From Erythrobacteraceae bacterium Alg239-R51 (GTDB lineage: Bacteria > Pseudomonadota > Alphaproteobacteria > Sphingomonadales > Sphingomonadaceae), in the NCBI GenBank assembly GCA_947331495.1, contig CAMZOI010000001.1, positions 1 to 64,000 of the forward strand: a DNA stretch of 64,000 bases, written 5' to 3'. Position numbers and translations under genes: made by a program. Shown one piece after another: positions 1-8,183 of the stretch (positions are counted from its first letter, which is position 1; each line of letters opens with the position of its first letter). A model generated the notes under the pieces. The model saw only the letters and a list, made by a program, of their open reading frames with translations. It was not told the origin of the DNA and made no database searches.

Positions 1-22
1 AACGGGGGCCATCATTTTTTTT

Positions 23-67
23 GGGGGGGGGGGGGGGGGGGCCCCGGCCCCCCCCCCCCCCCCCCCC
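23..67. repeat. G/C homopolymer palindrome at the window edge
   Basis: 19 consecutive G (23-41), then CCCC, GG and 20 consecutive C (48-67). The block is nearly self-complementary and sits directly after the stop side of the first gene. A run of this kind is unlike the rest of the window and looks like a contig-end or homopolymer sequencing artefact. A very GC-rich hairpin is possible but less likely. Confidence 0.75.
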
Positions 68-74
68 GTGCCGG

Positions 75-800
75 TCAGTCGATATAATAGCCGACGACTT
101 TGAATTCGCCTTCTTCCCGCTGTAGCGTGAGAGTCTCGGTTTCGAAGCCGGTCGCCGCGAAATCCGTTTTGAACCGGATCAGCTGGAGACCAGCGGGCGG
201 GGCGGGTATGTTCTGGACCGTGATAGCCTCCCGCGATAATACCTCGCCGAGAGGCTCGCGCGCCTGGAGCGATGCAGATTCCCAATTTTCCGTTGTGTTC
301 AGCTCACGAAACGAACTCGCCGTCGCCTCGTAGCTCGCCTGCCAGTCGCCCATATCGACCAGTTCCAGCCATTCGCGGGCTGCGGACTCGATAGCTGCAT
401 CGTTGGCGACCACCTCGGCTGGGCGGTATTCTACTTGCTCGTCCACGAAGGGAGAGGAAAGAAACAGAAATGCTGCAAACAGTGACATGACAAGACCTCC
501 TATCAACCAGCGGGCGTAGTGCCCGAAGCCCGGTTGATTGCGATCTGCGAGGTTCAAGGCATCCCCGAAACTCTTGGGTCCAGAAAATTGGGGGTGCGTT
601 TCTTCCTGTTTGAAAGCAATCCGCGCCGCCTCTCGGCTGCTGGTGACCGACAGCTTGCGCCGCGCGGCGCGCAGGCGCTCGTTGATCGTGTGGACCGACA
701 GGTCGAGTTCCTGCGCCATCGACTTCGCATCGTGCCCACGCACGATCAGCCTCAGCGTTTCCTTTTCCTTGTCGGTCAACGTCTCGTAGCCAGCGGACAT
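75..800 (-). CDS. LuxR-type helix-turn-helix, membrane-anchored DUF4019 protein
   Basis: A 241-residue protein. Residues ~7-65 form a LuxR/GerE-type DNA-binding domain (LTDKEKETLRLIVRGH followed by the recognition segment with SVHTINERLRAARRKL). One hydrophobic segment near residues 98-118 (WLIGGLVMSLFAAFLFLSS) separates it from a C-terminal domain of DUF4019 type (EWLELVDMGDWQASYEAT to FKVVGYYID). The order predicts a cytoplasmic DNA-binding head and a periplasmic sensor or ligand domain, that is, a one-component transmembrane regulator. The ATG at 800 is chosen because the domain begins right after it; an upstream extension to 902 has low-complexity, unconserved-looking sequence. Target genes are unknown. 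HTH plus DUF4019 is a known sphingomonad architecture; the sensing role is inferred. Confidence 0.85.
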   Translation of the reverse strand: MSAGYETLTDKEKETLRLIVRGHDAKSMAQELDLSVHTINERLRAARRKLSVTSSREAARIAFKQEETHPQFSGPKSFGDALNLADRNQPGFGHYARWLIGGLVMSLFAAFLFLSSPFVDEQVEYRPAEVVANDAAIESAAREWLELVDMGDWQASYEATASSFRELNTTENWESASLQAREPLGEVLSREAITVQNIPAPPAGLQLIRFKTDFAATGFETETLTLQREEGEFKVVGYYID

Positions 801-894
801 GCCTTGATTGTTACGCCCCCCAGCCCCCCAAAAAATTCGTGGTGGGCAGCGGCGGTATCTCCGAGGCCCGCTGCGGGGGCCACAGAGCTCTTGT

Positions 895-909
895 TTAACC
901 AATCGTTAG
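895..909. promoter_or_regulatory. CtrA-like box (TTAA-N7-TTAG)
   Basis: TTAA at 895-898 and TTAG at 906-909 are separated by seven bases. This is one base away from the alphaproteobacterial CtrA consensus TTAA-N7-TTAA. It lies between the divergent HTH/DUF4019 and ribbon-helix-helix genes. Such a short motif can occur by chance, so this is a candidate only. Confidence 0.3.
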
Positions 910-1054
910 CTGCGCTGGGGTTAGCCATGATTTCGATGGAAAAACGCATGCAATCAAGCTGTAAAACCGGTCTTGGCTGCGTGAAGTTTTTAGGCGTCGC
1001 CTCTTTTACGAGAAACTCGTGCCAGAAACGCACTTGGTTCTGTAGGAGTTGGCC

Positions 1055-1315
1055 ATGGACACACCGCCCTACCACCCACCGAAGAAATACTCTGTCCGCA
1101 TCGAAGGACATCGCACCTCGATCAGTCTCGAGCCGGTGTTCTGGGAAATGCTCTCCACGGCGGCGGCAGTGCGGGGGCAGTCGATAAATGCGCTGGTAGC
1201 TGAAATCGATGCTGAGCGCATTCGGGCCGAAACTCCGCCCGGTCTGGCAGGCGCGATCCGAATTTGGCTGATTACGTACGAAAAAGGCGGCTGGATCACG
1301 CCAGCCGCCCCGTGA
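1055..1315 (+). CDS. ribbon-helix-helix domain protein (RHH_4 type)
   Basis: An 86-residue protein made almost entirely of an RHH_4-like fold. A beta strand (KYSVRIEGHRTSISLEPVFW) is followed by two helices (ISLEPVFWEMLSTAAAV and SINALVAEIDAER). Proteins of this family are common in alphaproteobacteria, usually next to housekeeping genes, and are presumed DNA binders; targets are rarely known. The ATG at 1055 has an AGGAG six bases upstream (1044-1048), so I prefer it to the TTG at 1049. The last codons encode KGGWITPAAP. The same DNA carries a strong terminator hairpin for the opposite strand, so the C-terminus is probably under a double constraint. Confidence 0.85.
   Translation: MDTPPYHPPKKYSVRIEGHRTSISLEPVFWEMLSTAAAVRGQSINALVAEIDAERIRAETPPGLAGAIRIWLITYEKGGWITPAAP
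1281..1309 (-). terminator. rho-independent terminator on the minus strand, inside the RHH gene
   Basis: GGCGGCTGG (1286-1294) and CCAGCCGCC (1301-1309) form a perfect 9-bp stem with a 6-base loop. On the minus strand the stem is followed by five T (A run at 1281-1285). It lies 25 bases past the stop of the small membrane gene at 1334-1558, so it should end that transcript, though it sits inside the convergent gene's coding sequence. Confidence 0.85.
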
Positions 1316-1333
1316 TCTGAATTATTCGATCGA

Positions 1334-1558
1334 TCAGTATTTGGCTGTCGCGTCGCTCGCCGGATAGGTTTCGTCGAGCGCCTCGTCAGTCTTGCTCATA
1401 GAATCGTTGGTCGTGGTAGCCTTGGCGCCGGCGTCACGGAACTGGCCCTTCGGTTGACCGTCCGCGAAGGCCACCCCGTTGGGGTCGACCTTGTTCTTTT
1501 CATAGTAGCGATATCCGGCGTATCCGAGGCCGCCGAGTGCGAGAAGTTTGAGTAACAT
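1334..1558 (-). CDS. small single-pass membrane protein with acidic tail
   Basis: A 74-residue protein. An N-terminal hydrophobic segment (MLLKLLALGGLGYAGYRYY) gives one membrane span, followed by a hydrophilic tail ending DETYPASDATAKY. A DE-x-x-P-A-S-D motif near the C-terminus recurs in short alphaproteobacterial proteins of unknown function. The internal ATG at 1558 is chosen over 1612 because a GGAAA lies just upstream and the hydrophobic segment then starts the protein. It lies 62 bases downstream of the murA start on the same strand side but is read separately: murA starts at 2904 and ends at 1621, so this gene follows murA and may be cotranscribed. Function unknown. Confidence 0.7.
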   Translation of the reverse strand: MLLKLLALGGLGYAGYRYYEKNKVDPNGVAFADGQPKGQFRDAGAKATTTNDSMSKTDEALDETYPASDATAKY

Positions 1559-1620
1559 GTGCGATTTCCTTTCTTGACGATTCAACGCGCAAATTCCTGG
1601 AAAGGTCCGCACAAACAGCT

Positions 1621-2904
1621 TCAGTCGTCGCCAACCCGTTCGACATCCGCGCCGACTAGCTGAAGCTTCTCTTCAAGCCGTTCATAACCCCGATCGAGGT
1701 GGTACAAGCGCCGCACTGTCGTCTCTCCTTTTGCAGCGAGGCCTGCAATGACAAGACTCATCGAGGCGCGCAAATCGGTTGCCATGACTTCTGCCCCGGT
1801 AAGCTCGACGGGACCGCGCACGATTGCCGTGCGTCCCTCTGTCTCGATATCGGCGCTCATCCGCCGCAATTCAGGAACGTGCATGAAGCGGTTCTCGAAA
1901 ATTGTTTCCTTCAGCACGCTGGTCCCTTCCGCCTTGGTCAGCAGGCTCATCAGCTGGGCCTGCATGTCGGTAGCAAGGCCGGGGAAGGGCGCTGTTGTGA
2001 GATTGTGCGCGGTAAGCTTGCCATTGGCAGCGATGTCAATTCCATGCCGGTCAGTCTCGACCGTCACGCCGATATTGCGCAGCGCGTGTATGGTGGATCC
2101 CATGTCACCCGCTTCAGCGCCTTCTAGCCGCACCTCGCCACCCGTGATTGCGGCAGCACAGGCATAGGAGCCCGCTTCGATACGGTCCGGCATGCAACGA
2201 TAGGTCGCCCCATGCAGTTTCCTTACCCCGTGTACAGTCAAGTCCGACGTTCCAACGCCTTCGATCTCCGCGCCCATAGCGATGAGCAGGTTGCACAGGT
2301 CGACTATTTCCGGCTCGCGCGCGGCGTTGACCAACTTGCTGGTGCCTTTGCACAGCACTGCCGCCATCACTGCATTTTCGGTCGCGCCGACTGAAACGAC
2401 AGGAAAATCGAACTCGCCACCGGGTAGTCCGCTGTCCGGCGCAGACGCCCTTACGTAGCCCTGCGCCAGCTCGATATGCGCCCCGAACGCTTCCAGCGCT
2501 TTCAGGTGCAGGTCGATAGGCCGGTTTCCAATCGCGCAGCCGCCGGGCAGCGAAACCTTTGCCTCGCCTGTGCGCGCCAGCAACGGACCCAGCACTAGAA
2601 TCGAGGCCCGCATTTTGCGCACGAGGTCGTAAGGCGCGGTAGAACTGGTTATGCGCATCGCTTCCAGCGTCACGTTGCGCCCGAAATCCTCGGGCCGCTT
2701 GCCGGGAATCGTGTGGCTGACCCCGAACTGGGTCATCAGGTGCTGGAACCCGTCGATATCGGCGAGCCGCGGCAAATTACGCAACGTGACCGCTTCCTCG
2801 GTTAGTAGCGCGCAGGGAATCAGGGTAAGCGCGGCGTTCTTGGCCCCCGAAATCGGGATCGTGCCCGACAGCCGATTGCCGCCGCGAATAATGAGCTTGT
2901 CCAT
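1621..2904 (-). CDS. murA: UDP-N-acetylglucosamine 1-carboxyvinyltransferase MurA
   Basis: A 427-residue enzyme of full family length. It transfers enolpyruvate from PEP to UDP-GlcNAc, the first committed step of peptidoglycan synthesis, in the cytoplasm. Family signatures are the N-terminal [19 protein letters not shown], the catalytic loop [16 protein letters not shown] with the PEP- and fosfomycin-reactive cysteine at residue 123, and the C-terminal [17 protein letters not shown]. Having Cys rather than Asp at the loop position predicts fosfomycin sensitivity of the enzyme itself. galU lies divergently upstream, so two cell-surface precursor genes share a ~127-base promoter region. The small membrane gene follows 62 bases downstream. 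Confidence 0.98.
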   Translation of the reverse strand: MDKLIIRGGNRLSGTIPISGAKNAALTLIPCALLTEEAVTLRNLPRLADIDGFQHLMTQFGVSHTIPGKRPEDFGRNVTLEAMRITSSTAPYDLVRKMRASILVLGPLLARTGEAKVSLPGGCAIGNRPIDLHLKALEAFGAHIELAQGYVRASAPDSGLPGGEFDFPVVSVGATENAVMAAVLCKGTSKLVNAAREPEIVDLCNLLIAMGAEIEGVGTSDLTVHGVRKLHGATYRCMPDRIEAGSYACAAAITGGEVRLEGAEAGDMGSTIHALRNIGVTVETDRHGIDIAANGKLTAHNLTTAPFPGLATDMQAQLMSLLTKAEGTSVLKETIFENRFMHVPELRRMSADIETEGRTAIVRGPVELTGAEVMATDLRASMSLVIAGLAAKGETTVRRLYHLDRGYERLEEKLQLVGADVERVGDD

Positions 2905-3031
2905 GGTGCGAAGGCTTTAGACATGCCAGCGCCGCTGGCAAGTATCGTGCCTTTCAGAGTTCGCGCAAGCCAGGGCACGACCTTAACCTATGTGCGTTGA
3001 CCGTGCGAAACGCGACACATACCGGACACGC

Positions 3032-3916
3032 ATGACCCACAAACCGATCAAGAAAGCCGTCTTCCCCGTTGCAGGGCTTGGCACCCGTTTCCTGCCCGCC
3101 ACCAAGGCTATCCCCAAGGAACTGCTACCGATCGTCGACCGCCCCCTGATCCAGTATGCGGTGGACGAGGCGCGCGAGGCAGGCATCGAGCAGATCATCT
3201 TCGTCACCGGACGCGGCAAGACTGCCATCGTCGAACATTTCGACATAGCCTTCGAACTCGAGACTACGATGGAGGAACGCGGCAAGGATCTCTCCGTGCT
3301 CGATTGCACACGTGCAACGCCGGGCGACATCATCACCGTACGCCAGCAGGTGCCATTGGGCCTGGGCCACGCGATCTGGTGCGCGCGGGCGATCGTGGGC
3401 GAGGAACCCTTCGCCATCCTGCTGCCCGACGAACTGATGGTGGCGGTCCAGAACGGCGGCACCGGCTGCATGAAGCAGATGGTCGAGGCTTACGAGCAGG
3501 TCGGCGGCAATCTGATCTCGGTCCTTGAGGTCCCGAAGGAAGCCGTGTCGAGCTATGGCGTGATTGCGCCGGGAGATCACGTGTCGGACACGCTTACCGA
3601 GGTGACCGGACTGGTCGAGAAACCGCCTGTTGCCGATGCTCCTTCCAACAAGATCGTGTCTGGCCGCTATATCCTCCAGCCGGAGGTCATGCGCGTGCTG
3701 GAAGACCAGGGCAAGGGCGCAGGAGGCGAGATCCAGCTTACCGATGCAATGGCCAGAATGATCGGCACCCAGCCGTTTCACGCTGTTACGTTCGAAGGCC
3801 GCCGGTTCGATTGTGGCAGCAAGCTGGGCTTCGTCGAAGCGACACTGGCGCTGGCGCTGGAGCGCGAGGACATGGGCGCGGACGTGCGGGTCATGGCGGA
3901 AAGGCTTTTGCGCTAG
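3032..3916 (+). CDS. galU: UTP-glucose-1-phosphate uridylyltransferase GalU
   Basis: A 294-residue nucleotidyltransferase that makes UDP-glucose from UTP and glucose-1-phosphate for capsule, lipopolysaccharide and glycolipid synthesis. The N-terminus KKAVFPVAGLGTRFLPATKA is the sugar-nucleotide-binding signature of the family. PKELLPIVDRPLIQYAVDEA and the late FDCGSKLGFVEATL also match. The ATG at 3032 is used: the upstream ATG at 2990 adds 14 residues with no family character. The gene converges on the P450 gene, with only 39 bases between the two stops and no obvious terminator hairpin. Confidence 0.97.
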   Translation: MTHKPIKKAVFPVAGLGTRFLPATKAIPKELLPIVDRPLIQYAVDEAREAGIEQIIFVTGRGKTAIVEHFDIAFELETTMEERGKDLSVLDCTRATPGDIITVRQQVPLGLGHAIWCARAIVGEEPFAILLPDELMVAVQNGGTGCMKQMVEAYEQVGGNLISVLEVPKEAVSSYGVIAPGDHVSDTLTEVTGLVEKPPVADAPSNKIVSGRYILQPEVMRVLEDQGKGAGGEIQLTDAMARMIGTQPFHAVTFEGRRFDCGSKLGFVEATLALALEREDMGADVRVMAERLLR

Positions 3917-3955
3917 GACCTATCCTCGAGTGAATTTCATGCGATGCTACATCGA

Positions 3956-5254
3956 TCAGGCTGCCTCGAACCTCAGGGGCAAGGTCTTGAGGCCGCCGAC
4001 GAAGGTCGACTTCGATCGCGCCGGTTCGCCCGCCAGTTCGATTGTCTCGATCCGGTCGAGCAGCGCCTCGAACAAGATCCGCATTTCCAGCCGGGCGAGG
4101 TGCAGGCCAAGGCATTGATGCGCACCCGCCCCGAAGGCCAGATGCCGATTGGGGCTGCGGCTCGAATCGAACCGCCGAGGGTCGTCGAACTGGGCCGGAT
4201 CGTGATTGGCGGCAACGTAGTTGATCATCAACCAGTCGCCTTTGGAGACATCTTGGCCGCCGATTTCGGTATCGGCCGCTGCGGTGCGCATGAAGTGCTG
4301 CACCGGCGTGGTCCAGCGGATCGCTTCTTCGACGATCCCGGGTAAGAACGAACGGTCCGCGCGAACACGAGCCCATTGTTCCGGGTCCTGCGCAAGGGCC
4401 AGCATCGCGCCCGCCGTGCTCGCGCTGGTGGTGTCGTGCCCGGCTGCGGCGAGGATGATGTAATAGCCCATCATGTCGCGGTCGTTCAGAGGCTCTCCAT
4501 CGACCTTGGCATTGGCGATGGTGCTGGCGACATCGTCGGTCGGGTTGATACGCCGCTCTGCGGTGAGGCGTGCGAAATACGCCTCGAAATCTTTCACCGC
4601 GCCCGCGACAAGCTGGGTGATCTGCTCGGTGGTCATGTTCTTCACGCCGGACTGGTTGAGATCCTCGTCCTGCCCGCCGAACATCTGCTGGGTCAGCATC
4701 AGCATGCGCGGCTCGTCCTCTTCCGGAATGCCGAGGATCTGCATGACGACATGAAGTGGATAGGGCGCGGAAACCGCCTTGACGAAATCTGCCTCATTAC
4801 CGCCTTCGAGCAGCCGGTCGACCGCGGAACTTGCGATCTGACGGATTTCGTCTTCCACGCCGCGCAGGTTCTTGGGCATGAACCATTCCTGTGTCAGCTT
4901 GCGGTACTTCATGTGAATCGGCGCATCGAAGGTGACGAGGCTGGCAACCAGGTGGGGGCTGCCTCCGGTCAGATTCTTGGCGAACTCGATGCCCTCGGTT
5001 AGCGAGAACACGACCGTCTGCGGATTGTTGAGGAAGGTCTCATTGTCCTTCGAGATGCGCATGACATCGTCGTAGCGGGTGACCAGCCAGAAGGGCGGAT
5101 GAACATCGTCAGCCGCTTCGACCCAAACGACGGGCCTCTCCTCGCGCAGCCGGTCGAACGTGTCGAGAAGCGGAGTCCATTGGGCATAGCTTGCCGGGTC
5201 GATGACCTGGCGCGCGGTTTGCGGATCAAGACGGGGTTTGGTCTGAGTCGTCAT
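3956..5254 (-). CDS. cytochrome P450 (class I bacterial type)
   Basis: A 432-residue soluble P450. The I-helix oxygen-activation motif AGHDTTS starts at residue 271, the K-helix ExxR is E310-A-I-R313, and the heme loop FGAGAHQCLG has its thiolate Cys at about 381. The substrate is not evident. The start codon overlaps by one base with the stop of the preceding acyl-CoA ligase gene (TGATG), so the two are translationally coupled. The substrate may therefore be, or become, a carboxylic acid or CoA ester, for example in terpenoid, fatty-acid or steroid degradation. No ferredoxin gene is adjacent, so electrons must come from partners encoded elsewhere. Confidence 0.93.
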   Translation of the reverse strand: MTTQTKPRLDPQTARQVIDPASYAQWTPLLDTFDRLREERPVVWVEAADDVHPPFWLVTRYDDVMRISKDNETFLNNPQTVVFSLTEGIEFAKNLTGGSPHLVASLVTFDAPIHMKYRKLTQEWFMPKNLRGVEDEIRQIASSAVDRLLEGGNEADFVKAVSAPYPLHVVMQILGIPEEDEPRMLMLTQQMFGGQDEDLNQSGVKNMTTEQITQLVAGAVKDFEAYFARLTAERRINPTDDVASTIANAKVDGEPLNDRDMMGYYIILAAAGHDTTSASTAGAMLALAQDPEQWARVRADRSFLPGIVEEAIRWTTPVQHFMRTAAADTEIGGQDVSKGDWLMINYVAANHDPAQFDDPRRFDSSRSPNRHLAFGAGAHQCLGLHLARLEMRILFEALLDRIETIELAGEPARSKSTFVGGLKTLPLRFEAA

Positions 5255-6801
5255 CAGGCCTGCTCCGTTTCGATCTCGGCCCTCTTGGCATACTCGTCAC
5301 GCAATTCGCGCTTGTAGAGCTTACCGTTCGCCTCGCGCGGCAGTTCGGAGCGGAAATCGAACAGTTTGGGCATCTTGATCTTGGCCAGATTCGGAGCGAG
5401 AAAATCGCGCAGTTCCGCTTCGAGCGCTTCACCTGCTTCGATCATGTCGATCGGCTGGACCACAGCGACGACCTTCTCCCCGAAATCGGGGCAAGGGGCA
5501 CCGATCACCGCCGCGTCCATCACCTTATCGTGGGTGACCAGCAGGTTCTCGATCTCCTGCGGATAGATGTTCACCCCGCCTGAGATGATCATGTGGCTCT
5601 TGCGGTCGGTCAGATAGAGATATCCGTCCTTGTCGACGTGCCCGATATCGCCCAGCGTCATCCAGCCTCTTGGATGCATTGCATCGGCGGTCTTTTCCGG
5701 ATCGTTGTGATAGGTCGGGATCGTCTCGTTCTCGAAGAACAACAGTCCGTCGTGACCCGCGGGCAACTCTTCCCTATCGGGACCGCAGACGTGGACCGTG
5801 CCGTGGATCGCCTTGCCCACGCTTCCAGGATGCTCGAGCCAGTCCTCGGCTTTGATCAGCGTCATGCCGATGCCTTCGGACCCGGCGTAATACTCGTTGA
5901 TGATCGGACCCCACCATTCGATCATCTCGCGCTTGATCGGGACCGGACAGGGCGCAGCGGCATGTAGCGCCCTGCGATGGCTCGACAAGTCGTATCTCGT
6001 GCGAACTTCGGGATCGAGCTTCAACATCCTGACGAAATGCGTCGGCACCCACTGGCTGTCGGTAATCCGGTATTTCTCGATCGTCGCCAGCGCGTGCTCC
6101 GGATCGAACTTCTCCATGACGACAACTGTACCACCCAGGCGCTGAGCCGTTGTACACCATCCAAGAGGGGCCGCGTGATAGAGAGGGGCCGGGGACAGAT
6201 AGACCATGCTGCCGTCCGCCGGCATGCCTGCGCCCATTACCGCAAGTCCGACGAGCGGGTTGACCGCCTGGATATCGTCGTCCTCGGGCGGCGCTGGCTT
6301 GACCCCCTTCGGCCGACCAGTCGTTCCGCTGGAGTAGAGCATGTACTGCCCCGGTGACTGGTCGGCTATCGGCTCGCTGGGTTGTCGAGCGAGGGCGTTT
6401 TCAAAGCTTTCCTCGCCTTGGCCACCCACGACCAGTATCGATACCTCGGGGCACTGCTCGCGAATGCCTTCGAGGACGTCGTCGAACGATCGAGTGGTGA
6501 TAAGAAGTTTTACGCCTGCATCGTGCAGGATATAGCAGATTTCGGGGGCAGTCAGACGCGTAGAGATTGGCACCATCATCGTGCCTGCCCGCTGCGAACC
6601 CCATACGATCTGCAAATAGTGCGCCGTGTTTTCCATCAACACCGCGAAATGGTCGCCGCGCTTCAGCCCTTGCGAACGCAGAAGATGCGCGAACCGGTTG
6701 GCGTAGGCATCCATCTCGCCGAAAGTGACTGTCTGACCGCTTCCCGCCATGATGAGAGCAGGATGGTCGGGACGTGTTTGCGCGTGCGCGATTGGGTGCA
6801 T
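5254..6801 (-). CDS. AMP-dependent acyl-CoA synthetase / ligase
   Basis: A 515-residue member of the ANL (adenylate-forming) superfamily. It activates a carboxylic acid to acyl-AMP and then to the CoA thioester. Core motifs are the P-loop-like YSSGTTGRPKGV (A3), YYAGSEGIG (A5), GWMTLGDIGHVDKDGYLYLTDRKSHMI (A7-A8 hinge) and the C-terminal PREANGKLYKRELR with the catalytic Lys (A10). It is the first gene of a two-gene operon with the P450 that starts on its stop codon. The acid substrate cannot be read from sequence. The loop after A3 (KPAPPEDDDIQAVNP) is unusual, resembling that of FadD3/FadD17-like or CaiC-like relatives. Confidence 0.93.
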   Translation of the reverse strand: MHPIAHAQTRPDHPALIMAGSGQTVTFGEMDAYANRFAHLLRSQGLKRGDHFAVLMENTAHYLQIVWGSQRAGTMMVPISTRLTAPEICYILHDAGVKLLITTRSFDDVLEGIREQCPEVSILVVGGQGEESFENALARQPSEPIADQSPGQYMLYSSGTTGRPKGVKPAPPEDDDIQAVNPLVGLAVMGAGMPADGSMVYLSPAPLYHAAPLGWCTTAQRLGGTVVVMEKFDPEHALATIEKYRITDSQWVPTHFVRMLKLDPEVRTRYDLSSHRRALHAAAPCPVPIKREMIEWWGPIINEYYAGSEGIGMTLIKAEDWLEHPGSVGKAIHGTVHVCGPDREELPAGHDGLLFFENETIPTYHNDPEKTADAMHPRGWMTLGDIGHVDKDGYLYLTDRKSHMIISGGVNIYPQEIENLLVTHDKVMDAAVIGAPCPDFGEKVVAVVQPIDMIEAGEALEAELRDFLAPNLAKIKMPKLFDFRSELPREANGKLYKRELRDEYAKRAEIETEQA

Positions 6802-6887
6802 GGATAAGCCTCTCTCTTCCGGCGATCTCTTCGGCGGACCCGTCCGGTTGCAGTTGGAAACCTACCCTAGCATTTACTTCAGACAAG

Positions 6888-6924
6888 AAAAAAGGGGCTG
6901 TAGGATACCCCACCGCCCTTTTTT
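6888..6924 (-). terminator. rho-independent terminator downstream of the M23 peptidase gene
   Basis: AAAAAAGGG (6888-6896) pairs with CCCTTTTTT (6916-6924) around a 19-base loop. On the minus strand the hairpin ends in a T-rich tract. It lies 25 bases beyond the stop of the peptidase gene and before the acyl-CoA ligase start, insulating the two minus-strand units. Confidence 0.75.
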
Positions 6925-6948
6925 CCGATCCCGAAAGGCTGGTCGTCC

Positions 6949-7632
6949 TTAGTCTTCGTCACCGCCACCCTGGCCGCCGGTGCCCATTGCCAGTGCGTAA
7001 GCACGCTGCGCTTCTGATTCGACCATATAGGGAACCGGATTGACCGCCTTGCCGGCGATACGCACTTCATAGTGGAGATGCGGGCCGGTCGACCGGCCGG
7101 TCGAACCGACATAGCCGATCAATTGGCCTTTCTTGACCCGCGTACCTGCGGCAACCGCTACTCGCGACATGTGGGCAAAGCGGGTCTGCAGGTCCGCACC
7201 GTGTTCGATCGACACGTAATTGCCGTAACTGCCGAAACGGCCGGCCTTGCTGACAAGTCCATCGGCGGTCGCGTAGATCGGCGTGCCGGTCGAAGCAGCC
7301 AGGTCCACGCCATTGTGGCTGCGGCGACCACCAAGCACAGGGTGCGTGCGCATTCCGTAATCGCTCGTCAGACGCGCATCATCCAGCGGCATGCGCGACG
7401 GGACGGAGACTTTGGTATGGCGAGTGGCGGACCGATCGAGTTCTTCCCATTTCGCGAAAAGCTGCTGGAACTGAGCGTCGTCGCCATCCTGAGAAGGAGC
7501 GGCGACCTTCGACATGTCGATGGCACCGACCGCGACAGCGGTATTGGTTTCATTTGCCTGAGCAGGAGCGGCGGCGATCGTCATACCCGCAACGGCCATG
7601 ACGAAGGAAAGCGTGTAGCGCTTCGAAATCAT
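6949..7632 (-). CDS. exported M23 family metallopeptidase
   Basis: A 227-residue protein. The N-terminus (MISKRYTLSFVMAVAGMTIAAAPAQA) is a cleavable signal peptide. A linker is followed by an M23/LytM domain with the zinc ligands in SHNGVDLAA (H and D) and GPHLHYEVR (HxH), plus GSYGNYVSIEHG and QLIGYVGSTGRS. The intact HxxxD and HxH set predicts an active glycyl or peptide-crosslink endopeptidase in the periplasm, acting on peptidoglycan. It could alternatively regulate amidases, but those regulators usually lack the ligands. It is preceded by a long gene-free region and followed by its own terminator, so it is probably monocistronic. Confidence 0.93.
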   Translation of the reverse strand: MISKRYTLSFVMAVAGMTIAAAPAQANETNTAVAVGAIDMSKVAAPSQDGDDAQFQQLFAKWEELDRSATRHTKVSVPSRMPLDDARLTSDYGMRTHPVLGGRRSHNGVDLAASTGTPIYATADGLVSKAGRFGSYGNYVSIEHGADLQTRFAHMSRVAVAAGTRVKKGQLIGYVGSTGRSTGPHLHYEVRIAGKAVNPVPYMVESEAQRAYALAMGTGGQGGGDED

Positions 7633-8183
7633 TGCAAACCCGTCCTTGCCGACGCTGTCCCGCGCCGTTTATCCCGATTCGATAGAGCGCCCCACGCTCT
7701 GACCAAATCTTTTTCAGTAAACGCCGGAACCCCCCGGCAACTCGTAAGTTTGGGTTATCCGGTTAAAAGTTAATGACACAAGACCGGCATGGAAGTTGCG
7801 CGGCAGATTGCCTGTCAAACGCGCTGAGTCGTTGAAACGAATCTTTCTTACCTGGGAAAATCACGGCCAGTAGGATTTTTCTGCACTTTTGAGCGGGTTG
7901 CGGAGCCCTTGCTTTCGAAGAGAATGTTCAAATTTAGCCTATAAAATTAAGACCCCACTTTCCTTCGCCATAAGCTCGCTCTGAAAAGCCTTGGTTTTCT
8001 TTCAGCGCCTTAGCATCCATTCCGTTCGGCATTGAGCACGAAATTCCGAGACCCGCCGCTCGGAACTGTGGTTGTAAATTCGGTATCAGTGACCTGACGA
8101 CGGAGCCTCCGGCTTTTAGCCGACCAACGGTCCGTCGTCGCCACGCAACGCTTTGTAGTAGGAGTTCGCGAATCGATGCGATG
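7633..8183. other. 551-base gene-free region with several strong inverted repeats
   Basis: No convincing gene is seen on either strand; an 89-codon minus-strand frame at 7934-8203 has no domain-like features. Inverted repeats cluster at its right end: CTGAAA/TTTCAG (7981-7986 and 8000-8005), TTCCGAG/CTCGGAA (8044-8050 and 8059-8065) and GACGACGGA/TCCGTCGTC (8096-8104 and 8131-8139). The last repeat encloses a further GGCT-TTT-AGCC hairpin at 8111-8121. The region may hold a structured small RNA or an intergenic repeat element, plus the promoter of the M23 peptidase gene. Confidence 0.45.
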
